In this document: one piece after another, positions 45,199-57,945 of the stretch
Layout of the letters: each line of letters starts with the position of its first letter
Numbering within the stretch: position 1 is the first letter of the stretch
Source of the DNA: Isoetes taiwanensis
Taxonomy: Eukaryota; Streptophyta; Lycopodiopsida; Isoetales; Isoetaceae
Direction of reading: 5' to 3'
Assembly (NCBI GenBank): GCA_021234155.1
Contig: JAJEKV010000053.1
Location: 2,836,077-2,900,076 of the forward strand
Length of the DNA stretch: 64,000 nt
Notes under the pieces: model-generated
Seen by the model: only the letters and a program-made list of their open reading frames with translations
Database searches by the model: none
Told to the model about the DNA's origin: nothing
Position numbers and translations under genes: made by a program

Positions 45199-48100
45199 AT
45201 GGCTAAGTTGGATATTTGTTTTACAGCTTCCAAGAGATCACTAGTTACATCAACTACTACACCCACAAAGAAACTCAAGAAGGACCCCAAGGTAGTACAA
45301 GAAGAAACTAAGGAGATAGATCGGACTCTTGGTATCAAGCTAATTGATGATGGCAGAGTCATAACATGTGAGCTAAGTCAAGACTTGCCAAAGACAGTTT
45401 TACCTGAGGGGTCTGAATGATATGTTACTATGAGCAGGGCAGGCTCAAAGTATGACGTAGTCCTACATTCAAGGGAGAACAAAGACGCGGCCCTCAAAAA
45501 AGTAGGGTTGGTCCTTTCATGCGAGGAGCTTGATGACGAGATCTGTGTCTTCATAATAGAGAAGACTGTAAAGAAGAATCTCAGCATTTCCAAATACAAT
45601 GCAGGTATAGACGGATTCAGACTAGATAAGACAACAGACGATGTTACAAAGTATGGCTAGCCCCTTCAAGGCTCACACCATACAATTCGTTATGTATGTG
45701 AAAGAGTGTTCGCAGTCCGACGAAGTTTGCAGAAGAAACCATCTTCAAGCTTCTACATATTTGGTTTTGGTAGTAGTGGCGGTGCACTTGAATCAGAAAC
45801 TTTGGCCTTAGTATCTTTGCCAAAGCCAGTGTGAAACGTATATTGAAAAGAAATCGAGGGTTGATGCTGTAGACAAGCTTCTGAAGTTCAAGCAATGGTA
45901 TCCACTTGGTTTGGACATAACAAAAAGGATAGCCATTGACAAGTTGATAAGATCTCCTAGAGCATCTTTCATATCTAGGATCTTTGATCCCAAACATGCC
46001 CTGAGGATACAGAAGTCCATGGTTGAATTTTCCACCACAGCACCAAATCTAGTTGATGTTATACCATGGGACTCAGTCAATGACAAGCCACGCCCATGGA
46101 AGACATGGGATGACCTAAGGAAGAGCGACACGGTACACTACATAGTCATTGACAGACAACACTCAGTTGAGGCGCGAAAGGCGCTTATAGAGAAAATGGA
46201 TAACAAGGAGTACATGGAGCACTTCAGTTATAGGCAATGTCGAATCCTTAATCATTACACACCTCAACTTGCACTGACTACAATAAGTGCAGACTTGAAC
46301 ATAATTGCAAGGGTGGTACAATACAATAAGTGACTTTATTTCTTATTCTGCAATAATCAACTTCGCTCATCGCGGCGAGGCTGCCGATCCAACATTGGCT
46401 GCGGTCTGGGTACATAACACGCAATAAGTTTTTATTATCTTGCTTCAGCATTCTCGCGCTACGCGCGAAATGGATATCTACATGGTACTAACTTATGGTT
46501 TTATATTCTTATCTCAGACCATATCCCATGCAGTTGAGGCAAGCTAGAAATCAATAGATTGAGCAAGAAGAAAGACACCTACGAGGAAAAGATGATCAGC
46601 AAGTCATCATACAAAAGAAAAATGATGTTGCGGAGGAGGAAGAGGAAACTTGCACCAAGAACAAAAGTCCAAGGAAGGCCCCTCTAATTCCTACCACATA
46701 GTCTTCAGTCATGATCATGTGTGGGACAAATGGAATGAGGTGTGGAACAAGTGGACAGCAGGAGAGCTTGTAGGAAAAGTAGGGAAACCTGAGAAAGGAT
46801 CCCTTGATGATTTCTGATCCTGAGACTTGAGGAGTGCCCGGGGTTAAGGGAAGAAGAAATTCTCAAGGTGCTCCAATCTGTTATAGAAGGACAGGTCTTT
46901 GTGAAGGTCTAAAAAATCAATGATGTACCATCCTTTCCAGAGGCCTGCAAGTCCATGAAAGACCACCCGTGTCATGAGGCCGGCCATCTCAAAGGAACTC
47001 TTTGAGATGCCTGGAATAGAAAACCTATCTGAGCAAGGCATCTTGGACATGATAAAAATAACTGATGAAGACCTGCTCAGGTACTCAAAGTGGTTGCCTG
47101 GATTTATTCAGGCATATAAATCCAGGAACAAGGAAAAACCAGCCCATCTACCATCATTTGGAGCTGAAGTGCAGAGTCAGTTGGGACTTGGACATTCACG
47201 GGCTGTCTCAAAAAGAAACCTACATGGTGAAGTCTTGTCGGGGTTCTGCAGTTTGTTGCCACCCGGACCCAAAGGCGACTTTATTGTTAAGTGGTGGTGT
47301 CGAACATACCCTCAGGATATAGACTACTACATCTCCATGCTCTCAAATTGTCTCAAGCGGACCATAGAAGAGTACATCACACTTGTGTTCTTATGCGAAC
47401 CTCTGAGAGGAATATCCAAAGATCTTGCGGGCCACTACTCGGGGTAGAGGCCAATATTGAGTGTCGCATGCACGGGGTGCTAGTAGATGGGATGCACCGC
47501 TAAGAACAATTATGTCACTCATGGCATAACAATGATCACTTACGTGATCATAAATAAAATGTTGAGCGTGGTTTCTGAGGCACACAAGAGTGGCCCCAAA
47601 AGCTTCTGGCCGATACTCGGTTCTGAGAGAAGGAGAGATTGGGTAATTACCAAGCTTGGACCGATGAGCTTACCTTCAACCCTGCCGGGAGGAATGTGAG
47701 AAGGAATTCAAGGCAAGTGCAATGAACAAGTCTGAGACCACAACATGGAGCAAAAGCCAAGTAGAAAGCCAAGTTAAATCGACCATAACATGGAGCAAAA
47801 AATATCTTCATAAAAATATACATGAGACCTTAGAGGTGATAGAAGGATTTCGAGGAAGAAGCGGATATGTTTGGTAGATGATGACCCGGATTAAGTGTTG
47901 CTTGAGCGTGGGCGGACATAAATCCTCAGACATGGCACCCAAAATAATGTAGATGAAGAGAATTGGGTGTCAACAAAATACTATAGATGTTTGACTCCCT
48001 CATATCAGCCCCTCTGATTGCACCTTTCACGAGTAGTAGACCCGATTTGCAAGGAAAAAGTAAACCTACGGACTATGATCAGGTTGTAAAAATTCTTGTT
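45199..48100 (+). pseudogene. Decayed mobile-element gene with ParB/sulfiredoxin-like motif
   Basis: A start at 45199 (MAKLDICFTASKRS, then a basic KKLKKDPK) runs to 45660 with one internal TGA at 45418. The frame then shifts, and 45911-46333 continues as KQWYPLGLDITKRIAIDKLI, WDDLRKSDTVHYIVIDRQHS and VEARKALIEKM, ending LALTTISADLNIIARVV. The VIDRQHSVEARKAL string resembles the VIDG.HRV.AA..L motif of ParB/sulfiredoxin-fold proteins, and the later ISADLN recalls their N-box. A likely intron, GGGTACAT to TTATCTCAG (about 46409-46517), carries one GC-rich palindrome. Downstream frames (46974-47447 with EEYITLVFLCEPLRGIS; about 47700-47877) show coding continued to about 48.1 kb. Many breaks make it inactive. 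The ParB assignment is an inference from motif shape. Confidence 0.45.
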
Positions 48101-48159
48101 AATGAAAATGTACTCAGTTGTAAAATACTTGTATGTGTACATAACTTATATGAATATAA

Positions 48160-50519
48160 AAGATGTTTTTGATGCAAAACTTAGTTTGGCCTTGGCTCTT
48201 TCCAGCATACACTCTACTTTTTGCCTTGGTTTTGTTGTCACTAATTTCTAACACACTCAATAAATGGTGCAATATTGCCACCAATTCATTTTCAAAAAAA
48301 AATACAGGACGCAATTTCTTGCTCAAAACATACGGAAAAAAACCCAGGTAAAAAAATGAACAGTGGAATAATTTCAAAATAACGGAATCGTGGTTAATAC
48401 ATAATGCACTCAACAATTTCAATAAGCTAAGGTATAAGTAGTACACTCAATTTATATTCAATTATTGAATACCATTACCCAAGGTATTGACCTTGCTCCT
48501 ATTCATTTGTTGGTTTCGAGACTCTTCCTTTAGCTTTGATCTTGTTATCCTGGAGTCCGGTGTGGATTATATTCCAATCCACATGGATGATCACAGTTTG
48601 GCTGTTGGTTAAGTTTGTCTAGCTTTATTTTTCTTGTACAGTTTGTGTTTCATTTTGTGAGTTTTTTTGTTCTTATTCCAGGGTACTTGTTAGTAACTTC
48701 TTGTTTAACGAGGTTATGATGGAAGTAATGAAGGCGCACAAGGAATGTTAATCATCTAGTCTTGAGCTTAACACCATCTCTTATAAGCTTAGAGATTGAT
48801 GCCTCCCACCCCGATTCACGTGTTTATCCTTCTGAACTAGAGCAAGTATTCAAGAATTTGCTTCAAATGTGATACAAATTGGTACTGAAGCCCATAGGAT
48901 AGCTGCCTCTCTTTGCATGATGAGAGGACAATCTACTGGTTTCTTTTATGACATAGATTCTGTCATGTCTAACATGGAATAGGAATAGATGGGTATGCCA
49001 GTTTCTGAACTCTATACTTTGAGGTCCCACATGAGCCTTGCAAGGCTTTATTGATCCAAGAAATCCGGCGGGTTGACTATGTGATTAGACATGCTTGTGA
49101 TCGGGCCCATCCATGAATTAATGTTTGATCTTGTTGATTTTGTGAACCTTAAGTTGATTGAAGGAATTGTTTGAGTGCTTGTCAACTACATGATTCTTTT
49201 TCTGATTTGTTGAATGTGAATAAGACGATTTCTGATTCTTCTGCTTGTAGATTATATGCTTATCGTATGTACATTTGTATTTATACTAACAGATCTGAAC
49301 TTTCAGCCGGCTACGAGCCCTGGATATAGCAGTTATCCCTTGGATTGGGAATTCTACTATGCGCGGATGATCATGGGTATCGTGCTGTAGTTCAACTCCC
49401 CAAGTTCACTGATGGTTTGTTAAAGTTTTGTTGAGTCATGCCTTTGCTATATCTGATGTCGCTGAAAGCATGGGTGTTTTATCACATGAGAGTTGCTAAC
49501 AGAATGCTCAAGCTCTCATCGACATCAGAGATATCCTCGAGGTAAGTCCCGAGCGTTGAGTTCTAGTTGGAGTTCAATTTCCCAACCTCGCTTAGTTTTG
49601 GATTGATGCGGTGCATCAGGTTATATGATGTTCAATTAGATTTTGGAATATTGTATTGTATCAGGTTATATCATGTGTGTTGTATCAGCCTTGCAAGATA
49701 ATCCTTGGGTTTGGGTTTTTAAACAATTGGGTCAACTTGGAGCAATCTGACCCCATCTTGACTCACAAGGGATGAACTAGAGGGTAATTTATAGACTATT
49801 CTGAGAAATATTACATGATCTGATGGCCACAAAAATTCCTAATATATAGTCCACGATAATACACACATGTGCAAGCATGTTTAAGTTATAAATGGGTAGT
49901 TCGCATGGTTAATTTAATCTTAGCTGTAAAGTACATTTATAATAAGTGGCTAAGAAAGGAGGCCCGTCCATTATATCAAAATTATGGATTTGGTTGATAT
50001 AGGAGGTCCATCTGTTACATCAAAATTGCAGATTTGGTTTCACTCCATCAATGGGATAGATGAAATATTTCTGATTCATTCTATCGCGCCGATATCTATC
50101 CGGAAGGTCTGATCTGCATAAATTATATGGATTAACATGCGCCTTTTTTCCATTCCTGTTCTTATTGATTCTTGTATCATGGGCCTTTGCATAGTCTAAA
50201 CCATTGTCTTAGTGTAATTTATAATTTGTGGTTAATTCCTGGTTAACAAAGTAAGATAAAGATTTTTTTCTAGATTTGAGCCCAGTTGGGTGAAACGAGC
50301 TAATCCTAAGGATTGGTTTTAGTTTTCTTATCTACCTTTCTTACTAAAGAGCTTAGAGTATTTGCTTAATTGTAGTACTCTCATAAAAAAGAACCCGAGC
50401 GTGTTCTATGTTTTTTAGCTCCGTAACTTCATACGTTTTGAATCTAGCTAATATTCTTGAAGGAATATCCCTGATATATCTAGACCTATTATATGACTAA
50501 TATTTCGCATGTGTCCAAC
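48160..50519. other. No intact gene; short coding-like trace near 48,842-48,985
   Basis: Mostly AT-rich. At 48842-48985 one frame reads IQEFASNVIQIGTEAHRIAA, then SLCMMRGQSTGFFYDIDSVM, and then two close stops with a coding-like continuation. I do not recognise it. No open frame longer than 60 codons exists from 48.5 to 50.6 kb. Confidence 0.45.
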
Positions 50520-52600
50520 TGAGATGGGCCTGACCAATCCAAGGTAGCATTCCGGGAATGGATCATATGTCGGACAAAACTCCAAAGAATGTGACATTCA
50601 TCCTCAACAGCTCCCACTTGGCAGCACTGACAAAGACTGTCTTTGTATGGCTCTCGTATCGATCTGTCTGTCTCGATTCAGAGACATTATGTACTTATGC
50701 AAATTGAGGCAATGAGTATGCATTATTTCATGGGAAAATGGGTACATAAGCGGTGTTGTATGCTCCATTTCGATTATGGGCTTTATGTGGTCTTTGGTAA
50801 TATGTGTCTTGAGTTGTTCAAAGGCGTTGCATCCCAGCTTGCTAAAGGAAGCAAGTGTCTGAATCTTGCCTCAAGCTTCGAAATGATCCTCTTACATTTT
50901 GCACCTATATGCACATGTGCTCACGCATATTCAAGCCACTACTAAGCCTCCGGTGGGCCTTGAGATCATCCATACTAACCATCTTACGAAAATAGACGAT
51001 GTGGCCATCAAGGACTACTTTTTGAAGAGGCAAGAAACATGTCTCCTGTAGAAGAATTTGATATTGGACCATGATTTCACTCCCACTGCCCGTGCTAAGA
51101 AGGATTGTTGCACCTGCTCTAAGTCGTTTAGGTAGCAAGGGACACCATCGGGCCCCAGACTTCGACACTGTATAAAAGAGCGAACTCCATCAAGAACCTA
51201 AATAAGTGCGGTGATGGGCCAAGTCATACAACTTCGCTTTGTGACTATTGTCCTGCATTGCATACATCGCTTTCCAGCACGATGTCACTTGTAACCAAGT
51301 GGAAGTATCTTAGTACATGGTAGAAAGGAACTCCACTTCCAAGTACTTGTAGATGAGGCATCATCTCCATTATTTATCTTCTTTAAGTGAGCGAGGGAGT
51401 TCTTGGTTGACCCAGGGATGAGATTAACTGCGATAAATTAATCGTAGCGTCGGTTAATGGCTTTGCATGTCTTCTGCAGTGTAAGCTAGGAGGTCCACAT
51501 CATCTGCATATATGACTCGCCTAGCATTCTAATGCAAAAGTTAAGTTCCGCCGCCCCCATTGTCGCCAGCTTTCCAATTGATCAATGTAGAGCCCAAATA
51601 ATGTTAGAGAGGGCTATTCCTAGAGGACCCCAACACTATTGTCAAATGGTTGGCTCGAGTTCTAACCCGGCACGAGCATGCCTCATATAGCCTATATATC
51701 CCATTAAAGCAGATCAAAGGGACCCTCAAGCTGTCGCAATCTTTCCCATAGCTTTTCTCGAGGCACAATGTCAAAAGTCTTGGCGAAGTCGACAAAGCAA
51801 TACAAGTCTTGTCAATGGTTTATATTGTCTTCAATCAGAGTACCTAGTGCAAAGATATGATCAATGATTAAGTGGCAGGGCCTGAATCATGCGTGTGTAA
51901 GAGCCCGCACCTCTTCTGCCCCTGCTCATCTTGTCAACTGCTGCTCGAGAATGTCGAGAGCAGTTTTGCAAACACTGAACTGACCATAATTTCTCGGTAA
52001 TTTGCCAGGCAATATGGGTCGCCTGCCTTGTAGATGGAAACAACATTACTAATGGTCCATTATGGAGGGAAGCCTTCCTGTAATGCCCCGTTGAACAAGA
52101 CAGTTAAGATCGATGCCATGAAAGGCCCTACCCACTTTAGCAACCCTGCCTGCATACTGTCCAAGTCTGCTGCTTTTCCATTGGCAAGACATTGTATGCT
52201 CTGGACGACAACTGCCTTTGTGATTTTTAGAGTCAAGCCTTCACGAGACCCCTTGTAGGTATTCTTTGCTCAAAACCACAGGAATATAGAGTTCTTTGCA
52301 ACTATTGCCCCCCTTGCTTGGAAGTTATATCCCTATAGGCTATATTGATTTTGTGAGCACCTTTGGTCAAAAGGCCACAGGATGATGGTCTAGGAGATAA
52401 GATATTTCCTTTGATGCCTCATGAAGTACATGGCTTTCTTATCCTAGAGGAAAGTCGCGGTATTGTCGGGGCATGTGGGTATAAAGTAGAATCCATGACT
52501 TGGCGAGGGGGCAGCATTTGAGTTCCTTACACCCGACATCAAACCCGATTATATGGGAAGATTATGGCCTCAGGGGCTGCCGCTGGCGACTTCTCTCAAA
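50520..52600 (-). mobile_element. LINE, F.KAFD.VPRE-type reverse transcriptase, decayed
   Basis: Minus-strand pieces in order are ITKAVVVQSIQCLANGKAA, GLLKWVGPFMASILTVLFNG, VSIYKAGDPYCLANYREIMV, FALGTLIEDN, CFVDFAKTFDIVPREKLWER, SPTLFGLYIDQLESW, VIYADDVDLLAYTAEDMQS (YADD active site) and finally QCCQVGAVEDECHIL (C-terminal Cys/His segment). Frame changes are frequent. It belongs to the same broad LINE group as the element at 58,081-61,745. The 3' edge near 50.5 kb and the 5' edge near 52.6 kb are approximate. Confidence 0.82.
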
Positions 52601-55600
52601 AGCACCTTTGTGCGGCATTCCCAACACTTCAATCAAGCTGGTCGTCTGTTGCTCACGGCTTAGGGGCCAAAATTCATGTCGAGTCATCTGTAAAGCGTCA
52701 GAGGGTAAGCCTCTTGCATGCTTTCGTAATCCAAAGCGTGGTTGAGGCATGCAGGAGGCTGCAACACATGGGATTTGAGCGACACCAAGCGAGATGTAGA
52801 TAGTAGATGATGCGAGTCGACCTCTACTACATCTCTACTTTACATGCCCATCGAAAATGATTGATAAGTACACCACACTTGGCGTTCACATCATTTTGAA
52901 GCCCAGTTTAAAGAAGGAAAATGTTAGCAATAAAGTTATTGTCATAATAAAATGAGATTAGTGTTATATCCGGTAGTTTTAGGCCTTGTCCCATAACGCA
53001 GCAGTTTGAAAAATCCGTGGTGAACATGGGCGGCGGGTGGTTTTGAAGATGGTGCGCCAACCTGGCAGAAGTGGTTAGCGTAGCCCGCGCCATTTTTTTA
53101 GAAAACATGGTGGTTTTTGTTTCTTATTTATCCTTGCAACTTTAACAAGAGTTTTTATTTATCCTTGCAATTGTAACAAGAGTTTTTCCACATCGAACCT
53201 ATTTGTTTCCACTCTCGCCTGTTCCGATGTTGGCGCTACAAGAAGAAGACCCATCTCCAAGATCAGTCTAATTTCTTGTTTAGCAAAATATCAAATTCTG
53301 GGGAACTTTAGAATCAGCATGCTCCTATGTCTCGGGAAGAAAGGTCCCGGACTTCTTTTTACCACTTTAGAGGCGAACTCTAGCACTTCTGATTCTTGTT
53401 GCATTGCCAGATCCTGGGAGAATACTGTGTCAGGTAAAGGAACTATTAATGGGATTTACTTACTCCGGTAGAAGAATAGAATGGGTCTGCGATATAAAAC
53501 CAGAACACTATGTATTGTTCCTTGGCCTATTTTGCTATTGGCGTCCATCAGGACACATTCTAATGTGTTGGTCGTCCGACAGAGATCTCAGGGCTAGGAA
53601 GTTAGGCTAACAATTAATTTTTTTTCATAACCATTGTTGATTTTTACATAATATTTTCTGATTCTATTTTTTATTTTTCTAGGAGTTTAAAGTATCTTTG
53701 GAGAATATTCCCGTGTTATCCGTTTCCATGTTCCGTTGCCGTTTCCGTTGTCTAAAACTTGGGGACCCGTTGCGTTTCCCATGGACGTGTTTTGTAACTA
53801 TGGTTATATCTAATAATTTATATGTCTTTCATAAACTTGCGAATGTTTTTTGAATTTTGATTTTTTAAATAAAAAAAAATAATATCTCTCATTACACACA
53901 AAACAAAAATATTCAACCTTTTTCTTTCTTCCCATAAAAAACAAAAAGCTGCCGACCATGAAATATTCAATTTTTTTTCTTTCCATGAAAAAGACAACTG
54001 CCAACAATCCAGTTCCTCTTTTTTGCCAAAAAAAATTTGGAGTTTCCCTATATAGGTAGGAGCTCCAATTGCAGCGCCCTGTTTGCCAATCTTTTCCTGT
54101 TTGCCAATTCTTTTTTTTTTTTTTTTTTAAAAGCTGGGCAGCTATCTTAGTGGCATCGCCTTGTAATGGATGAGTGGTAGATGGATGTATTTTGAAGCCA
54201 CCAAACGTAATCATCCACCATATCTTCAAACACAATCATAGAGCATGCATTGATGGAAATTGATGTACAAAAAACTAGAACAAAGAAAACCTCGAAACAT
54301 GGAATGGTCATGTAAATCATATCTATTCATTTGTCCCAATCCTTATGCCCCATGTAAGGATTGGAGCTTTAGCCCGACTATGGAATTAACCATGAAATAT
54401 GAATCTGTAGTATTACATCAAATTGCATGTCTGTTCTTGCGCTTTTAGTGATGAACTTTGTTATTTTTTTTTTTTTTGTTTTTTATGATGAACTCGGATT
54501 GCAAGGCCATGTTTTATTCACATGGACACAACTGGATTTTCATCGGCTGTTGCCTTCACCTCCACATCCTTCTCTGATTGCAAAATAGCCTGATCCATCT
54601 ATAGCTAGATCTAAAACTATACTTCTTGCATGTGGACGCAAAAGCCAAAATAGCCATTTAAATTGCCCCTTGTGTTGTTCGTTGTTGTGCTTTTTTGTTT
54701 GGTGCCATCAAGACTCTGTGGGCATGCAAATCCGGCGGTTCTTTTTTTGCAGGTTAGCATTTTGGGTGATGGCGCTTCATGCCGCCTCAGTTGGCGCGTC
54801 ATTTCTTGTTTTTTACCTGCGTTTTCTTGAACGATATCTGGCTATGGAGGCTTCAAGAGCCCTACTTCTTGAACTATGTCTCGCTATGGAGGCTTTTGTT
54901 GGTGCTTCTGTAACCTTGCCTATGCTTTCAACTGTTGTAGCATGAGCTCCACAGCAACCAGAGATGAGCTTCTCGGCGTTGACCCATAGCATAATATCCA
55001 GCCGTAACCAGACCAGACAACCCACAATAAACAATAGGAAAAAACATGCTTAGTTTAAGCTTTATTTACCTTCTTGTTTTCCTTTTTTATTTTTTGTGGC
55101 TTTGCATTTGCAGTCGAACAAGCATCGGTTGTGCAACAAAAACTCATGGCTGTTAAAAAGTTTGGCCCTTAAAATCATATAAGCTTATTACAAACTCTTT
55201 GTTATAAAACAAGATGCTAACGCATCAATGGATTGCCCATTAAACGACTCATTGATGTATGCACAACTACACACTATTGTGATTACCATGTAAGTGACAA
55301 GAATCGATATTATGTGTTTATTGACTCTTATTCAATATTTTGTGTTTATCGACTGTTGTCATCTTGCAAATGACAAAAGCCAATGCTGTTGTAGTTCTAA
55401 TTAAAGAGGAGCATATAATGCTTTTGTTTTCGTGATTATATATGCATAAAGTATAGAGGCAAATTCAATAGTTTAGTGTCGTTTAGTGGAGTCAATACCT
55501 ATGGGTTGCTCTATGGATTGCTTCTGCATGCTAAAGGAGATAAAGATTGGAATTCCATATAATTAAAACTCTAGTTATCGGCATGAATATTTGTTATTTA

Positions 55601-55772
55601 TAGAACATTAACTTTCTAGTTGTTTTTATTTCTACTACTACGTCCTCTCTTGTAGTTGTGTCTTTGAATAACAAGCACGTAGAGAACTAGTGTTGTCCTA
55701 GCCATTGCCTTCAATTTTGCTATTGCAATGACATAAGTTTTTGGAGGGAATGATAAACTTCTCTCTCTCTCT
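52601..55772. other. No recognisable gene
   Basis: About 3.2 kb with scattered frames under 145 codons (for example 53404-53610 plus, 53810-54235 minus, 54670-54945 plus). None shows a known motif. The minus frame at 53810-54235 runs through poly(A)-derived KKKKKK and F-rich stretches and looks artefactual. The 52,600-52,880 part may be the 5' flank of the LINE to the left. Confidence 0.45.
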
Positions 55773-56123
55773 TTGATTAGAATTTTTAGGCTTACTGTCC
55801 GACATAATTTTTTAAAGTTGATTCTTGTTCAAGAAATCCCTGCAGTTCTAGCATCAACCAAAAGGATACATTTGAGCATGTGTAAACACACTCTAGAAAT
55901 GCTTCCTCTTTTACGTGATAAGATTGTGATCCGGCGAGCAGACTCAATTCCCATATCCATTGGCGGTTGCACATTAGATCAATTGCCAGGGAACGCAGAA
56001 ACAGACACACTCTCTGCACTTATGATGGATCCTGTCCAGTTTCGAGATATGCTGCTCGATTACAACCCAATAAAGACCTTCTCTGTCAACTATGTTGGAT
56101 CCACTGATTTCAATCCAAAATAA
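55773..56123 (+). CDS. Unrecognised gene 3' exon (copy 1 of a tandem pair)
   Basis: An open frame of about 115 codons ending in TAA at 56121-56123. It begins just after a CTCTCTCTCTTTGATTAG acceptor-like tract, so it may be the last exon of a spliced gene. Distinctive text is RDKIVIRRADSIPISIGGCT, LDQLPGNAETDTLSALMMDP, VQFRDMLLDYNPIKTFSVNY and GSTDFNPK. The same ending, IKTFSVN and then DFNPK, survives in the degenerate copy at 57,707-57,945, and the two share the following 3' flank. Conservation of a coding phase between the copies supports a real gene. I do not recognise the family. Upstream exons were not found. Confidence 0.45.
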   Translation: MIRIFRLTVRHNFLKLILVQEIPAVLASTKRIHLSMCKHTLEMLPLLRDKIVIRRADSIPISIGGCTLDQLPGNAETDTLSALMMDPVQFRDMLLDYNPIKTFSVNYVGSTDFNPK

Positions 56124-56645
56124 TGCCATAAGTGTTGCTCTTTGTATCTTAATGCAATGTAATGTGGGCTTTGTATCTATTGCTCATTTACATACGGTTT
56201 ATGTACTTTAATCTAATGTAATCTGTTTGGCCAAAAATTTGCAAAACCATAAGCTAAAGACAGACATAGTCAGATATTTAAGTATTACGAAAATTTGTAA
56301 TCCATATCTAATGCATCTGCTACGTTATTGGACAGTGCGACAGGCTGTAGACTTCTTCAACGGTTATCGTAGTCTGAACTTAAAATGTGCATTAAAAATG
56401 CAATTTCCATGGCAGTAGTAGCCCATGCCATGCTCAATTACGCTCTCCATACTTCTGCACCGGTTTAAAGGAGGCGACACAACGATCTTAAATGCATTTT
56501 ACCTCTCCAATTCCTAAAGTGTTCAATTTTTCTACAGGGAGAACACTTGAAACTTAGAACTGTCATTTCATATACACAAGTTAATGAACATGAAAATAGC
56601 ATGTTTAGATGCAACCCAGAAGATTCTCTAATGCAACAACCTAGA

Positions 56646-57420
56646 AGGTTTACATCAAATGTTCATTGCAGTTCAACAGTTTCATGAATTATGGTATCAG
56701 GCCCATCTCTCTCTTCTGATAAATATGTGGTTGTGTTTTATTTACCTAATGCAGATGCTTTGAAGGTTCAGTCCAGTCTACAAGGTTCAAAGCAGAGATC
56801 TGAACACGAGCTTGATTTTCTCCATCCGTTGTTGCTTGATTAGGGCACCATGTTGCAATAGCATCTTCAATCCTAAGAAGCGATTATATAATGAAGCCGT
56901 GAATTTAAGCGAGCAAGATCCTCCTAATTGCATTAAAGTAAGTGTCTATATGAATGAATATTTATGTGCCAAATAATGTTTTTAAGTGTAAGGCTGATTT
57001 CCCTAATTACCTACAGGATGTTGTCTTCCTTCTAGGTTTACATCAAATGTTCATTGCAGTTCAACAGTTTCATGAATTATGGTATCAGGCCCATCTCTCT
57101 CTTCTGATAAATATGTGGTTGTGTTTTATTTACCTAATCTTGGATGCTTTGAAGGTTCAGTCCGGTTTACAAGGTTCAAAAGCGAGATCGAACCACGAGC
57201 TTGATTTTCTCCATCCGTTGTTGCTTGATTAGGGCACCATGTTGCAATAGCATCTTCAATCCTAAGCGATGCCATAATGAAGCCATTGAATTTAAGCGAG
57301 CAAGATCCTCTAATTGCATTAAAGTAAGTGTCTATATGAATGAATATTTATGTGCCAAATAATGTTTTTTAAGTGTAAAGGCTGATTTCCCTAATTACCT
57401 ACGGGGATGTTGTCTTCCTA
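56646..57420. repeat. 388-bp tandem duplication
   Basis: Two direct copies start at 56646 and 57034 with GGTTTACATCAAATGTTCAT, and both end GGATGTTGTCTTCCT. They differ by a few substitutions and small indels. Each contains TTATGGTATCAGGCCC (near 56690 and 57078), which resembles the initiator-Met primer-binding site of Ty1/Copia elements with one base missing. A 92-codon frame in copy 2 (56954-57232) spans part of the unit and is probably not coding. Confidence 0.9.
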
Positions 57421-57706
57421 AGACACAATGGATGAGTATTTCTTCACTTAATACATTGTCAATTATTTTACCTTACCGCCATTATTTGATTGTTATACTA
57501 TGTTGGTAGTGAACTAATTTTTTATTGTTAGATTTACATCATGAAAATTAATATACTTCCTATGCTTACTTAATCTTGTTTGGTCTCAAACATTACGAGA
57601 TCACATGCAAGCTGCATCTTAGAAGCGGTGGAAGCGACAGGGGTAAAAGCAGGTTTGCGGTACATACTTTGAAGACAATGACATGGATGACATTTGCTAG
57701 AATTGT

Positions 57707-57945
57707 GGCATGTGAAAGCTCACCTAGCCTTCGGGGATAAGATTGTGATAGAGAGGCGATTCGGTTCCGTATGCATTGGTGGTTGCACATGAGATCAATT
57801 GCTAGGGAACCTGAAAGCAGACACTACGTACTTATGAAGGACCACTGTTTAGTTTGAGATATGTTGCATGATTACAATTCAATAAAGACCTTCTCTGTTA
57901 ACTATCTTTGGATCCATCAACGATTTCAATCCAAAATAATGTTAA
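57707..57945 (+). pseudogene. Degenerate copy 2 of the gene end at 55,773-56,123
   Basis: Nucleotide landmarks match copy 1 in order: GGATAAGATTGTGAT against TGATAAGATTGTGAT, then GGTGGTTGCACAT, GATCAATTGC.AGGGAAC, TAAAGACCTTCTCTGT and GATTTCAATCCAAAATAATG. Stops and indels break the frame. The 3' flank (ATGTACTTTA, GCAAACCAT.GGCTAAA) also matches up to about 58,080, where a LINE tail begins. Confidence 0.8.

Noticed and set aside
53810-54235. 141-codon minus-strand frame with KKKKKK and F-rich text
   Set aside because: It derives from homopolymer A/T runs and shows no family motif.
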